This document shows positions 7,056-14,154 of a DNA stretch of 17,904 bases, in pieces. The DNA comes from Gallionellaceae bacterium UBA6222 (GTDB lineage Bacteria > Pseudomonadota > Gammaproteobacteria > Burkholderiales > Gallionellaceae), in assembly GCA_002421915.1 (NCBI GenBank), contig DISA01000056.1, positions 25,253 through 43,156 of the forward strand, in the 5' to 3' direction. Position 1 is the first letter of the stretch, and each line of letters opens with the position of its first letter. The position numbers and the translations under genes were made by a program. A model generated the notes under the pieces. It did no database searches and had not been told where the DNA came from. It worked only from the letters and a program-made list of their open reading frames with translations.

Positions 7056-8631
7056 TGGGATAACGCCAATCCTTGCCAAAGCCGCGGTCGGTAATGCGGA
7101 TACCGACCGGTGCCTGACGGCGTTTGTATTCCGCAATACGGATAAGCTTCACCACACGCCGCACATCTTCTTCGGCGTAACCAAGTGCCACAATTTGACC
7201 GATGCCCATATTCCTCTCGACATAGCAGGCCATGATGGCATCCAGCACGTCATACGGCGGCAGGCTGTCCTGGTCGGTCTGGTCCGGCTTCAGTTCGGCA
7301 CTGGGCGGGCGGGTAATGATGCGTTCAGGAATAACTCGCCCCTGTGTGTTGCGCCAGTTGGACAGGCGATAGACCCAAGTCTTGCTCACATCTTTCAACA
7401 CCGCGAAACCACCCGCCATGTCGCCGTACAGCGTGGCATAGCCCACTGTCATCTCCGACTTGTTGCCGGTGGTCAACACCAGCGAGCCGGTCTTGTTCGA
7501 CAGCGCCATCAGTAACACGCCGCGGATGCGCGCTTGCAGATTTTCTTCGGTGGTATCGGCCGGCAGTCCTTTGAACAGCGGCGACAATGTGCCTTGCAGC
7601 GCATCGAAGGTCGGCGTGATGTCCAACTCTTCATACTGCACGCCGAGCAACTTCACCATCTCGCGCGAATCATCGATGCTGATCTGCGCGGTATACGGCG
7701 AAGGCATCATCACTGCGCGCACCTTGTCCGCGCCCAGCGCATCCACCGCCACCGCCAGCGTCAATGCGGAATCGATGCCGCCGGACAGTCCCAGCAGCAC
7801 ACCGGGGAAATTGTTCTTGCGGATATAGTCGCGCACGCCGAGACAGAGCGCACGGTAGATACTGGCCTCTTCCCGTGCGACTTCTGCGCATTCACCACCG
7901 AGCGGTTCGCCCTCGCGCAACTCGATCACACTCAACTGTTCCCCGAACGCAACGGACTGATGCATGATCCCGCCGGCGCTGTCCATTACAAAAGAGGCGC
8001 CATCGAACACCAGTTCATCCTGGCCGCCCACCAGATTGGCGTAAATGACCGGCAGACCGGTCTCGTTAATCCGCTCGCGCACAGTGTCGTGCCGCGTGCT
8101 GATCTTGTCGAAGTGGTAAGGCGAAGCATTCAGCACCAGCAGCACTTCCGCACCCGCCTCGCGCGCCCGTCGCGCTGCCGTGGCCTCCCACACATCGGCG
8201 CAGATATTGATGCCGAAACGCACGCCTTCCAGCTCGAACACACAGGCTGCATCGCCGTGTTCGAAATAGCGCTCCTCGTCGAACACGCTGTGGTTGGGCA
8301 GTGCCTGCTTGTGGTAGGTGGCAATGATCCGGCCGTCGCGCAACAGTGAAGCCGCATTGAAATGTTGATTGCCTACCCGGTGCGGATGGCCAACGATGAC
8401 CGCAATGCCCGGGGTCTGTGCGGCCAGTGCCTGCAGAGCAACATCGCAGGCATGGTAGAAGCCGTCGCGCAACAGCAAATCTTCCGGCGGATAACCGCAC
8501 AAGCTCATTTCCGGCGTCAGCAGGATCGCAACACCCTGCTCTCTGGCCTGATTGGCATAGTCGGCAATCTTTGCGGCGTTCCCCGGGAGGTCACCCAGCA
8601 GGCAATTGATTTGTGCAATGGCGATTTTCAT
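7027..8631 (-). CDS. nadE: NAD+ synthetase, glutamine-hydrolysing
   Basis: A 534-residue two-domain enzyme making NAD+ from deamido-NAD+, ATP and glutamine in the cytoplasm. The N-terminal nitrilase-type glutaminase has the catalytic triad Glu41 (LTPEMSLCGYP), Lys108 (YHKQALPN) and Cys144 (GINICADVWE). The C-terminal synthetase has the PP-loop GLSGGIDSAL at 281-290. Length matches glutamine-dependent NadE (about 540). The start at 8631 is six bases after the stop of the upstream EF-hand gene with no visible ribosome-binding site, implying translational coupling. Downstream it overlaps the cytochrome b-like gene tail-to-tail. Confidence 0.97.
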   Translation of the reverse strand: MKIAIAQINCLLGDLPGNAAKIADYANQAREQGVAILLTPEMSLCGYPPEDLLLRDGFYHACDVALQALAAQTPGIAVIVGHPHRVGNQHFNAASLLRDGRIIATYHKQALPNHSVFDEERYFEHGDAACVFELEGVRFGINICADVWEATAARRAREAGAEVLLVLNASPYHFDKISTRHDTVRERINETGLPVIYANLVGGQDELVFDGASFVMDSAGGIMHQSVAFGEQLSVIELREGEPLGGECAEVAREEASIYRALCLGVRDYIRKNNFPGVLLGLSGGIDSALTLAVAVDALGADKVRAVMMPSPYTAQISIDDSREMVKLLGVQYEELDITPTFDALQGTLSPLFKGLPADTTEENLQARIRGVLLMALSNKTGSLVLTTGNKSEMTVGYATLYGDMAGGFAVLKDVSKTWVYRLSNWRNTQGRVIPERIITRPPSAELKPDQTDQDSLPPYDVLDAIMACYVERNMGIGQIVALGYAEEDVRRVVKLIRIAEYKRRQAPVGIRITDRGFGKDWRYPITVRYEDGF

Positions 8632-8637
8632 ATTGGT

Positions 8638-10746
8638 CTATTTGAAATAACCGACAAGCCACGCCCAAGCCAGCGCCGCAACCAGCAATACCAGCGCCGC
8701 CAGATAAGGCCATATCAATTTCTTCTCGGCATACGGATCAAACAGGGCGCGCTGCGCACCTTCCGGCAACCGCGGCAGCGCGGTGAGTGAAGTACCGAAC
8801 GGGATATTGATCAATACACGCGCATTGATCGCCCAGCCGCAGGCATCCAGGATGGGGCCCAGATTGCGCCGCTTCAGTTTGAACCAGGCGAGCGCCATCG
8901 ACGGCAGTGAAATGGCCAACAGCAGGCCGACCAGCGCCAGCGGGATCTGCCAAAACTTCAGACTGAACAAACCGCCGACGACAGAGGCCAGGATGCCGCC
9001 GATGGCACCGATGGCGAGACCGATGGCGGCGAAGATACCGGCGAACTTGGCCACATCGAAAGCAGGTTTGGGCACCTCGCCCACCGCACCGGCGACCGCC
9101 TTGACCATGGTCTCCTGCATTTTGCCCGCCTTGGAAGCGGCAAATTTTTGCAGTTGTGTGGCGATAGTCTTGGACAGCTTCTTGTAGGGCGACCAGAAAG
9201 CCTGACGAATGCTGATGGGGTGGTCGTTGATACGCACGATGGTGGCGTTCCAGTCCTGCCCTTTGCAGTCGTAAAAGATACCATGCCGCCCCACTGCCAG
9301 AAAATCGGAATCACCCGCCGTGAATGCCGCGGCAATATTCATTTTCTCGACACCGCTGTTGCGTACCAGTTCGCAATAGATCAGACACACCCCGCTGTTG
9401 TTGGCGAAGGCGGCATGCGCACCCACATCATCGACCCTGATGCACAACTCGCAACTGCGCCCGTCCAGATACAGCGTGCCGACCTGGAAGATAGCTTTGT
9501 GACCCGTATAGAAATCACGGAAAGACACGAAGTTGTTGACCAGCCGAAACAGATCGCGCTGGTAGCGGATCAGCCGCTCGACCGAATGAATGGCCTGTAT
9601 CTCCGGTGCGACAGCCTTGTCCTGCCCGATGAGCGCATCGATCTGCGCCTGATGATTGCCGGACAATATCCCGTGCAATCGCCCGACACCCAATTCACCG
9701 ACTGGCGAGGCCGGTTTCGCACACTGCCAAGCGGCAAAAGCCTCGAAGCGCTCGCGCAACACCGTCCATTCCACAAATGAAAGGCTCTGCCTTTCGCCCA
9801 ACAAGGGCAGCACCACAGCGCTGCGCAATGTCCCGATCCTGCCCCGCCATGCCGGATTGATACCGGAAACCAGCGGCAGCGGCTGGTTGGCCGCGATCGC
9901 GGCCAGCGGGAAGCCGGCCACATCCTCATTCTGCGCGGACAAACATTCGGCCGCCAACTGCTGGTAATCCTCCACCGAACGGCTCAGGGGTACAGCCGCG
10001 CGCGCATCGAAATCCGCCATCTGGCAACGAATGAAATAGTCGTCGATCTTGTCTTTGACCGCGTGCAAGGCTTCCGCCGCCGCACTACTGGCCGTCCCCA
10101 GCAACAGGATTTCTGCATCTGCTTCGCCCTTCTTGTGCCAATCCACATACGCTTCGGCATCGGCAAAGAACTGGGCGCTGATCTCCCGGTTGATTCCGGC
10201 TTCACCGCTCCTGTCTGTTACCGAACCGGAAGTCTTGATGATGTCCTCCACCGTTGCGCGCAAGGCAGGCTCATTGATCTGCCAAGGGCAGACCACCCCG
10301 TCACCGTTAAACTGCAGACCGGCAACAAATTTCCCGATATCCGCCATCTCCGCCATCGAAATGAAACTCGCGTCCGGCTTGCCCAGATTCTTCAGGACAA
10401 GGCGCGCGGAAGCGAGGATCTGTTTTCCCTCTGCCGTATCTTCGGCGATGTCAGACAACAACAATACATCGGTCGCCTTGACCAGCAGATCGGCGTCCTT
10501 CAGCAAGGCACCCGCCCAACTGATCGCTGCCAGCACCTCGTTGGCGCGAACCTGACCGTCGCCGTCCGTATCGATCATCCCCAGGGTACGGCTGTCAAAT
10601 TCGATACCGTGCGCCGGGCAGCTCAACGCCACCCATAACTTCTGGTTCAGGTCTTTCAGCGCCAACAGGTCGGCACCATTATCCAACTGCACCTGATCAA
10701 AACCGCCGGCGCGGAAGAATTTCCATGTATGTGAGCTTCTCGTCAT
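8638..10746 (-). CDS. EF-hand-containing membrane protein of unknown function
   Basis: A 702-residue protein I cannot place in a named family. A canonical EF-hand calcium loop, DTDGDGQVRANE, occupies residues 59-70; a degenerate Asn/Asp-Gly loop, FNGDG, is near 146-150. No N-terminal signal peptide is visible, so the long first part (1-560) is probably cytoplasmic. Three hydrophobic segments follow: about 563-593 (rich in Gly/Ala/Ile), 596-618, and 678-698 at the C-terminus, the end being a membrane anchor. A GGAGG ribosome-binding site supports the start at 10746. It is 17 bases after vsr and six before nadE, so it probably shares a transcript with nadE. A calcium-responsive role is only an inference from the EF-hand. 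Confidence 0.8.
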   Translation of the reverse strand: MTRSSHTWKFFRAGGFDQVQLDNGADLLALKDLNQKLWVALSCPAHGIEFDSRTLGMIDTDGDGQVRANEVLAAISWAGALLKDADLLVKATDVLLLSDIAEDTAEGKQILASARLVLKNLGKPDASFISMAEMADIGKFVAGLQFNGDGVVCPWQINEPALRATVEDIIKTSGSVTDRSGEAGINREISAQFFADAEAYVDWHKKGEADAEILLLGTASSAAAEALHAVKDKIDDYFIRCQMADFDARAAVPLSRSVEDYQQLAAECLSAQNEDVAGFPLAAIAANQPLPLVSGINPAWRGRIGTLRSAVVLPLLGERQSLSFVEWTVLRERFEAFAAWQCAKPASPVGELGVGRLHGILSGNHQAQIDALIGQDKAVAPEIQAIHSVERLIRYQRDLFRLVNNFVSFRDFYTGHKAIFQVGTLYLDGRSCELCIRVDDVGAHAAFANNSGVCLIYCELVRNSGVEKMNIAAAFTAGDSDFLAVGRHGIFYDCKGQDWNATIVRINDHPISIRQAFWSPYKKLSKTIATQLQKFAASKAGKMQETMVKAVAGAVGEVPKPAFDVAKFAGIFAAIGLAIGAIGGILASVVGGLFSLKFWQIPLALVGLLLAISLPSMALAWFKLKRRNLGPILDACGWAINARVLINIPFGTSLTALPRLPEGAQRALFDPYAEKKLIWPYLAALVLLVAALAWAWLVGYFK

Positions 10747-10763
10747 GACTGCCTCCGATTATG

Positions 10764-11177
10764 TCAGGTCAAACTATTCAAGGTCCGTTTCAATTGAGCT
10801 ACAGCGCGCGAAGGTTCTTTTAATCGATGCTGCCAAATGCGAATGACCTGCCATCCGAGGTTGCGCAATTCGCGGCTCACATGCCGATCACGTTTCCGGT
10901 TGTTGGCGATTTTGGTATCCCAAAATTTCCGGTTGCTGGCGGGACGCTTGTAGCACTTCGGGCAACCGTGCCAAAAACAACCGTCCACAAAAACAACAAC
11001 CCGCTCACGCCTGAAGGTGAAATCCGGCTTGCCCAGAAGCTGCTGGTTGCGCCGCCAACCGGTGATGCCGTACTCCCGGAATATCTCGATTAAGCGCAAC
11101 TCAGTTGCCTTGTTTCCGCGCGAGCGGATCAGCGACATGACTTCGGAGCGCTTTTGCTTGCTCCAAATGTCACTCAA
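10764..11177 (-). CDS. vsr: Very short patch repair (Vsr) mismatch endonuclease
   Basis: A 137-residue endonuclease that nicks 5' of the T in T:G mismatches made by deamination of 5-methylcytosine. Vsr signatures are MSLIRSRGNKATE (14-26), the catalytic Asp52 in GKPDFTF, VVFVDGCFWHGCPKC (61-75) with His70 and the zinc Cys pair, and RDRHVSRELRNLGW. The full family length is present. Translation appears to start at TTG 11177, overlapping a TGA in the preceding frame. Vsr normally sits beside a cytosine-5 methyltransferase, but no intact one is in the window; only an apparent relic lies about 1.2 kb upstream, with an HNH nuclease between. Confidence 0.95.
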   Translation of the reverse strand: MSDIWSKQKRSEVMSLIRSRGNKATELRLIEIFREYGITGWRRNQQLLGKPDFTFRRERVVVFVDGCFWHGCPKCYKRPASNRKFWDTKIANNRKRDRHVSRELRNLGWQVIRIWQHRLKEPSRAVAQLKRTLNSLT

Positions 11178-11248
11178 AATTCCACCGGCCCGAACTTCTG
11201 GTAAAGCTCCGCCAGATGTCGCCTGCGCGTTTTTCTTGTTTCATTTGA

Positions 11249-11434
11249 TCATCCTCGCACGACAAAAGTGAGGCCAGTTTTCTCATTGCGGCAATCGGCA
11301 CAGTGCGTTCCGGTGAAATGCAGCGTGCCTTCTCCGGTAGGTTTACCGCATTTGCGGACGATGGCTTTATCACCATCCTCGCCATACATACCACCATCTG
11401 GCTCCGGCGTACGAATCTTCAATCTAATCTTCAA
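11249..11434 (-). CDS. Small zinc-binding-like protein, possibly frameshifted (frame resumes to 11174)
   Basis: A 61-residue reading frame with Cys29 (RKCGKP), His39, His44 and a CADC knuckle (Cys45, Cys48), suggesting one zinc site. The likely start is TTG at 11434, overlapping the end of the previous gene. The present end may not be natural. After CRNE the next frame reads a protein-like stretch (KLASLLSCEDDQMKQEK) and then the first frame resumes with RRRHLAELYQKFGPVEF, stopping at 11174 exactly across the vsr TTG start. Moving one base at an A4 tract (11278-11281) and one at an A5 tract (11230-11234) would give a continuous protein of about 86 residues. Function unknown. Confidence 0.55.
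   Translation of the reverse strand: MKIRLKIRTPEPDGGMYGEDGDKAIVRKCGKPTGEGTLHFTGTHCADCRNEKTGLTFVVRG
11414..11434. repeat. 9-bp tandem repeat, 12-bp period
   Basis: AATCTTCAA occurs at 11414-11422 and 11426-11434, where the two zinc-protein genes overlap. In the downstream gene it encodes the doubled L-K-I-R at the N-terminus. Confidence 0.7.
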
Positions 11435-11612
11435 CCATTAAGACTTCTCGCTGACACTCATCGCAAAACTTTACAAACACATGCTCATCATCAATCACGA
11501 TCTCTTCAACAATATCCAGTCTGGTTTGGCATTTCGGACAATAATCTGGCTGATCAGACAGAATGTACAAAATCATATCTGGATAGCTTTCTCTGGTCTT
11601 TGGAGCCGTCAT
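11424..11612 (-). CDS. Small zinc-ribbon protein
   Basis: A 62-residue protein with two CxxC knuckles, CPKC at 25-28 and CDEC at 50-53, spaced as in a rubredoxin-like zinc ribbon. The acidic stretch between them (IVEEIVIDDEH) would form the ribbon strands. Its ATG overlaps the stop of the HNH endonuclease gene by four bases (ATGA), so the two are translationally coupled. It could be an accessory or antitoxin-like partner of the HNH nuclease, but that is inference from position only. Confidence 0.72.
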   Translation of the reverse strand: MTAPKTRESYPDMILYILSDQPDYCPKCQTRLDIVEEIVIDDEHVFVKFCDECQREVLMVED

Positions 11613-12385
11613 TTTTTACTATCCAAAAAAAGTTCCTTCCGATGCCACGCAATAAATTCTGTTTGCGGAGCGAAACGCTCCGGTGGCTCAATGGTGCGTC
11701 CATCCAAAGGCAACAGAACTTCGATAACGAAAGGCTCCTTCTTGCGTTTCAATTCTTTCGAGACCACGATTTTGAAGTCATCGGTGAGCGTTATCAGTCC
11801 TTTGTCAAAAGCCCTATCGTGAATCGCCGAGAGGCATAGCCCATTGCTTGGATTAAGGCGATTGGCTTTGTCTTTGCTCCACGGCACGATATGGCTTGCA
11901 ACCAATAATCGTGTCTCAGACAAGCCCGACATGCAGCATCGTCCTTGGTAACTGCTCAACACGGCGCGGCGGAAAAAGTTCTGTTTGATACGCTGCTCGG
12001 TAACAACCCGTCTTGTTTCCCCGGTATAGTCTTCCGGCACAAGCAATTCGTCTGCCTCATCTTCTGGCGGTGCTGCACGATCAAGATTGCGTCTAAGCAT
12101 TTCGCATTCGACAGCAAGAGCTTCCCAGTCAGCGTGAAATTCAGCCCAAACTTCCCTGTCGAGCGAACCGGCATTACCCAACCCCGTACGTCCCGTACTG
12201 GTAATTGCCGGATCGAGACTGGCAAAGTTTACGAGCTTCATCGCGACTGCGCCGGGTGTGCGGCCGATCAATTTGGCGAGCTTGATAATTTCCGGGTTGC
12301 GGCTGTGCAACTTTCCAAAAGAAAGCTGGCAATAAAGATGGAATGCAAGTTTAAGTTGTTCCTTCGTCCAGCGTGTTGTAGCCAT
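11609..12385 (-). CDS. HNH endonuclease, probable restriction enzyme
   Basis: A 258-residue nuclease. The C-terminal HNH_2-type domain (about 137-210) contains SYQGRCCMSG, SHIVPWSKD with His165, NPSNGLCLSAIHD with Asn181 and His189, and DRAFDKGLITL. The N-terminal half begins TTRWTKEQLKLAFHLY and GRTPGAVAMKLVNFASLDP, a helical DNA-binding region found in stand-alone HNH endonucleases near methyltransferases. The start at 12385 has AAGGAC in front of it and matches the usual N-terminus, but the same frame is open upstream to 12499 (see the relic there). In this locus, with Vsr and a methyltransferase remnant, a role as restriction enzyme is the simplest reading; the recognition site is unknown. 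Confidence 0.85.
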   Translation of the reverse strand: MATTRWTKEQLKLAFHLYCQLSFGKLHSRNPEIIKLAKLIGRTPGAVAMKLVNFASLDPAITSTGRTGLGNAGSLDREVWAEFHADWEALAVECEMLRRNLDRAAPPEDEADELLVPEDYTGETRRVVTEQRIKQNFFRRAVLSSYQGRCCMSGLSETRLLVASHIVPWSKDKANRLNPSNGLCLSAIHDRAFDKGLITLTDDFKIVVSKELKRKKEPFVIEVLLPLDGRTIEPPERFAPQTEFIAWHRKELFLDSKK

Positions 12386-12549
12386 GATGTCCTTCGGCAC
12401 TTCGACAGCATCCGGTGCCTTCTCCCTTAAGTTGAGTTGCGACACCATAAGTTTAGCCACATATTCAACCATCGGCACAACTGCCGCTTGAGAGAGCAAT
12501 TGGTAAGGGAATAATTGGGGACCACGGTTTCATTATTGGTCTGGCTCAT
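12386..12549 (-). pseudogene. Probable remnant of a cytosine-5 DNA methyltransferase C-terminus
   Basis: In frame with and directly upstream of the HNH gene the translation includes AVVPMVEYVAKLMVSQLN. This resembles the C-terminal motif X helix of cytosine-5 methyltransferases, which usually follows a Q-x-G-N-(S/A)-V-x-V-P core; here only AVVP and the helix remain. A possible start at 12549 (MSQTNNETVVP) is out of frame by one base, and one extra base in the G4 tract at 12517-12520 (plus strand) would join it to this frame. The remnant suggests that most of a dcm-like gene was deleted, which also explains the lone vsr. The match is judged by eye on a short segment. Confidence 0.5.
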
Positions 12550-12595
12550 TTAGCGAATCTCTTCAACCAATTCCTTACTCATCAACCGTATCGCA

Positions 12596-13090
12596 TCAGG
12601 AAACAAGAGATTGCTCCAGCGTGGCAACAGGCAGATACAGCGACAGCGGGCTATCGATACAGGCAATGAATCCCAGCTTGGTATAGAACGCCTTTGCCTT
12701 GTCGTGTTTTGCGTCGACCACGACGGCATACAACCCCACGCGCTGCGAGAATTCCACCACCAAGCGCAATGCAAATGCCAGCAAATTCTGGCCGGTGCCT
12801 TTGCCCTGATGGCGGGCATCCACCGCAAGGCGGCCAATGCGCAGGATGGGCGCGGGATGGCGCGGCAGTTTTGACTGGGCAGGTAGCGAGGCCGTGGCGA
12901 TCTGGCCCGCGTTTACGGTGACGAAGCCGGTGACGGTTGCGCCGTCTGCCGCAAGTGCCACATAAGTTTTGCCGAACCCCCGCCGTTGCTGCTGGCCTGC
13001 CTGGCATTGCAAAAATTCGTTCAGCGCCGCGTCGCCGCAATCGAAGCCGTTGCGGTTGTGCTGCTTGCCGAGCAGTTGGATGACCGCCAC
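12596..13090 (-). CDS. GNAT acetyltransferase toxin (TacT-like)
   Basis: A 164-residue GCN5-related N-acetyltransferase. Acetyl-CoA loop motif A is QGKGTG at 95-100 after IGRLAVDARH. The proposed catalytic Tyr136 is in KAKAFYTKLGF. TacT-family toxins acetylate the amino group of charged aminoacyl-tRNAs and stop translation. It starts with GTG two bases after the antitoxin stop, in the usual antitoxin-first order. Length and motifs match TacT/AtaT-like toxins; the tRNA target cannot be predicted from sequence. Confidence 0.9.
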   Translation of the reverse strand: MAVIQLLGKQHNRNGFDCGDAALNEFLQCQAGQQQRRGFGKTYVALAADGATVTGFVTVNAGQIATASLPAQSKLPRHPAPILRIGRLAVDARHQGKGTGQNLLAFALRLVVEFSQRVGLYAVVVDAKHDKAKAFYTKLGFIACIDSPLSLYLPVATLEQSLVS

Positions 13091-13092
13091 GT

Positions 13093-13359
13093 TTATTTGC
13101 GCGCCATGAGTTTGCGCAATGCGGCTTTGGGTTTGGGTGGTTTTTCCACGGACGAGGCAAATGCCTCAAAGTCGCGCTGGGTGAGCATGAGCGTGTCGTA
13201 GTCCGAGACAACGCGGCGTGCGGCCTCGTATGCGTTCTGCAGCATGAAGCCGGATACGGTTGTGCCCATCAACGCGGCGGCACGCTCTATCATGGCTTTG
13301 GCAGCGGCGCTGGTGCGCAAATTGATGCGCGACGATTCATTGGTTGTGATGGCTGACAT
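13093..13359 (-). CDS. DUF1778/TacA-like antitoxin
   Basis: An 88-residue ribbon-helix-helix antitoxin. The N-terminal DNA-binding part is RINLRTSAAAKAMIERAA (11-28) followed by MGTTVSGFML. The C-terminal tail, rich in Lys, Pro and Arg, would wrap the GNAT toxin. The start at 13359 is chosen over an ATG at 13377 because a GGGAG ribosome-binding site precedes it. With the downstream GNAT gene it forms a complete type II module, expected to repress its own promoter. Confidence 0.9.
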   Translation of the reverse strand: MSAITTNESSRINLRTSAAAKAMIERAAALMGTTVSGFMLQNAYEAARRVVSDYDTLMLTQRDFEAFASSVEKPPKPKAALRKLMARK

Positions 13360-13389
13360 GGCTGTTGCTCCCGACATTCAGACAAAGCG

Positions 13390-13419
13390 ATTGTACGTCA
13401 ATCTTACGCACACAGTAAA
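13390..13419 (-). promoter_or_regulatory. Possible promoter of the GNAT/DUF1778 module
   Basis: On the minus strand TACAAT (13390-13395) lies 30 bases before the antitoxin start. TTTACT, 18 bases upstream (13414-13419), could serve as a weak -35 and lies inside the first copy of the 42-bp repeat. Confidence 0.3.
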
Positions 13420-13446
13420 TTCTATTGCCGCCGGGATAACGTGCTA
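13405..13446. repeat. 42-bp direct repeat, copy 1
   Basis: Matches 14085-14126 at 40 of 42 positions, at an offset of exactly 680 bases. It ends on the stop codon (CTA on this strand) of the RelE gene. Confidence 0.9.
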
Positions 13447-13767
13447 TTTTTTGCTGCCACGTCTGACTGCCGCCCGATATGCCGCGCTGTCTTCGCGTTT
13501 TCCCACTGACAACACGAGCACAACCAGCACGTCATCCTCGACCATGTACACCAGTCGATATCCCTGCTTGAGCAGTTTGATCTTGTAGCAGCCCGCCAAC
13601 TCGCGGTGCAGCTGCGCACCGGGCACATGTGGGGCTTGCAGGCGCTTTGCCAGCAGCGGCTTGAGAGCGTGTTTGATTGAACCATCCAGTGCTTGCCACT
13701 CGCGCCAGGCATCCGGCATGAATTTGAGGCGGTATTTCGCGGGCGGCTTGGCCTGCTTAGAGGTCAT
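13444..13767 (-). CDS. RelE/ParE-superfamily toxin
   Basis: A 107-residue RelE-type mRNA interferase. The central YKIKLLKQGYRLVYMVEDDVL-like region (61-81) and LSVGKRED-AY near the end (87-97) are typical. Basic residues Lys62, Lys64, Arg71 and Arg91 and Tyr97 correspond in position to the RelE catalytic set, although exact equivalence needs a structure-based alignment. The start overlaps the antitoxin end by 11 bases, the normal coupling in RelBE operons. Its stop codon lies in the first repeat copy. Confidence 0.88.
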   Translation of the reverse strand: MTSKQAKPPAKYRLKFMPDAWREWQALDGSIKHALKPLLAKRLQAPHVPGAQLHRELAGCYKIKLLKQGYRLVYMVEDDVLVVLVLSVGKREDSAAYRAAVRRGSKK

Positions 13768-14014
13768 CCAGCGTCACCTCGATAGCGCGGTCTTTCTGTT
13801 TCAGACGTTCTTTGACTAGGCGCACGAGTTGCAGGTCATCGATCTCTTCCAGCATGGCTTCGTAACAGTCGGGCGGGACCATATAAAAAGCGGGTTTGTT
13901 GTGGCTGAGCACGGCCACAGCCTGGCCGCCGGACTCTCTGAGCGCCACATTGGGGTTCTTTTTGAATTCCGTCATGCTGACCGAGAGGTCGGAAAGTATC
14001 GTTTCCATTGCCAT
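13757..14014 (-). CDS. Phd/YefM-family antitoxin of the RelE toxin
   Basis: An 85-residue antitoxin. The N-terminal Phd/YefM DNA-binding fold reads LSVSMTEFKKNPN (10-22) and AVAVLSHNKPAFYMVPPD; the acidic C-terminus (AIEVTLDDL) would bind the toxin. The start at 14014 has AAGGAG eight bases upstream, while the longer open frame from 14071 lacks one. It is the first gene of the two-gene module. An inverted repeat just upstream is a candidate for its own operator. Confidence 0.9.
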   Translation of the reverse strand: MAMETILSDLSVSMTEFKKNPNVALRESGGQAVAVLSHNKPAFYMVPPDCYEAMLEEIDDLQLVRLVKERLKQKDRAIEVTLDDL

Positions 14015-14031
14015 TTTATAGCTCCTTAATT

Positions 14032-14058
14032 GGCTTATATTACGGAGCCGATTAAGCC
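14032..14058. promoter_or_regulatory. Candidate operator of the RelE module
   Basis: The inverted repeat GGCTTA-N15-TAAGCC overlaps the -10 and lies just upstream of the ribosome-binding site, a good position for autorepression by the antitoxin. Confidence 0.4.
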
Positions 14059-14079
14059 AGTGGCTATGCAATTAGTCAA
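14051..14079 (-). promoter_or_regulatory. Promoter of the RelE/Phd-YefM module
   Basis: On the minus strand TTGACT (14074-14079), a 17-base spacer and CTTAAT (14051-14056) match the sigma70 consensus at 5/6 and 4/6, 37 bases before the antitoxin start. Confidence 0.5.
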
Positions 14080-14084
14080 GCGCC

Positions 14085-14126
14085 TACGCACACAGTGAAT
14101 TCTATTGCCGCCGGGATAACGTACTA
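14085..14126. repeat. 42-bp direct repeat, copy 2
   Basis: Second copy of the repeat at 13405-13446 (two mismatches). It lies upstream of the RelE-module promoter, in the gap after the hypothetical gene at 14155. The bases up to 14154 hold nothing else recognisable. Confidence 0.9.
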
Positions 14127-14154
14127 CTTGACGCACAGGTAAGTATGTTGACTG

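Noticed and set aside
12550..12582. Short frame MSKELVEEIR between the GNAT gene and the methyltransferase remnant
   Set aside because: Ten codons without a ribosome-binding site; it could be a fragment of a lost gene but is too short to support.
13405..14126. Integron gene cassette with attC sites
   Set aside because: The direct repeats bracket a short operon as attC sites would, but they lack the GTTRRRY and RYYYAAC core sites and a long palindromic fold, and no integrase is present.
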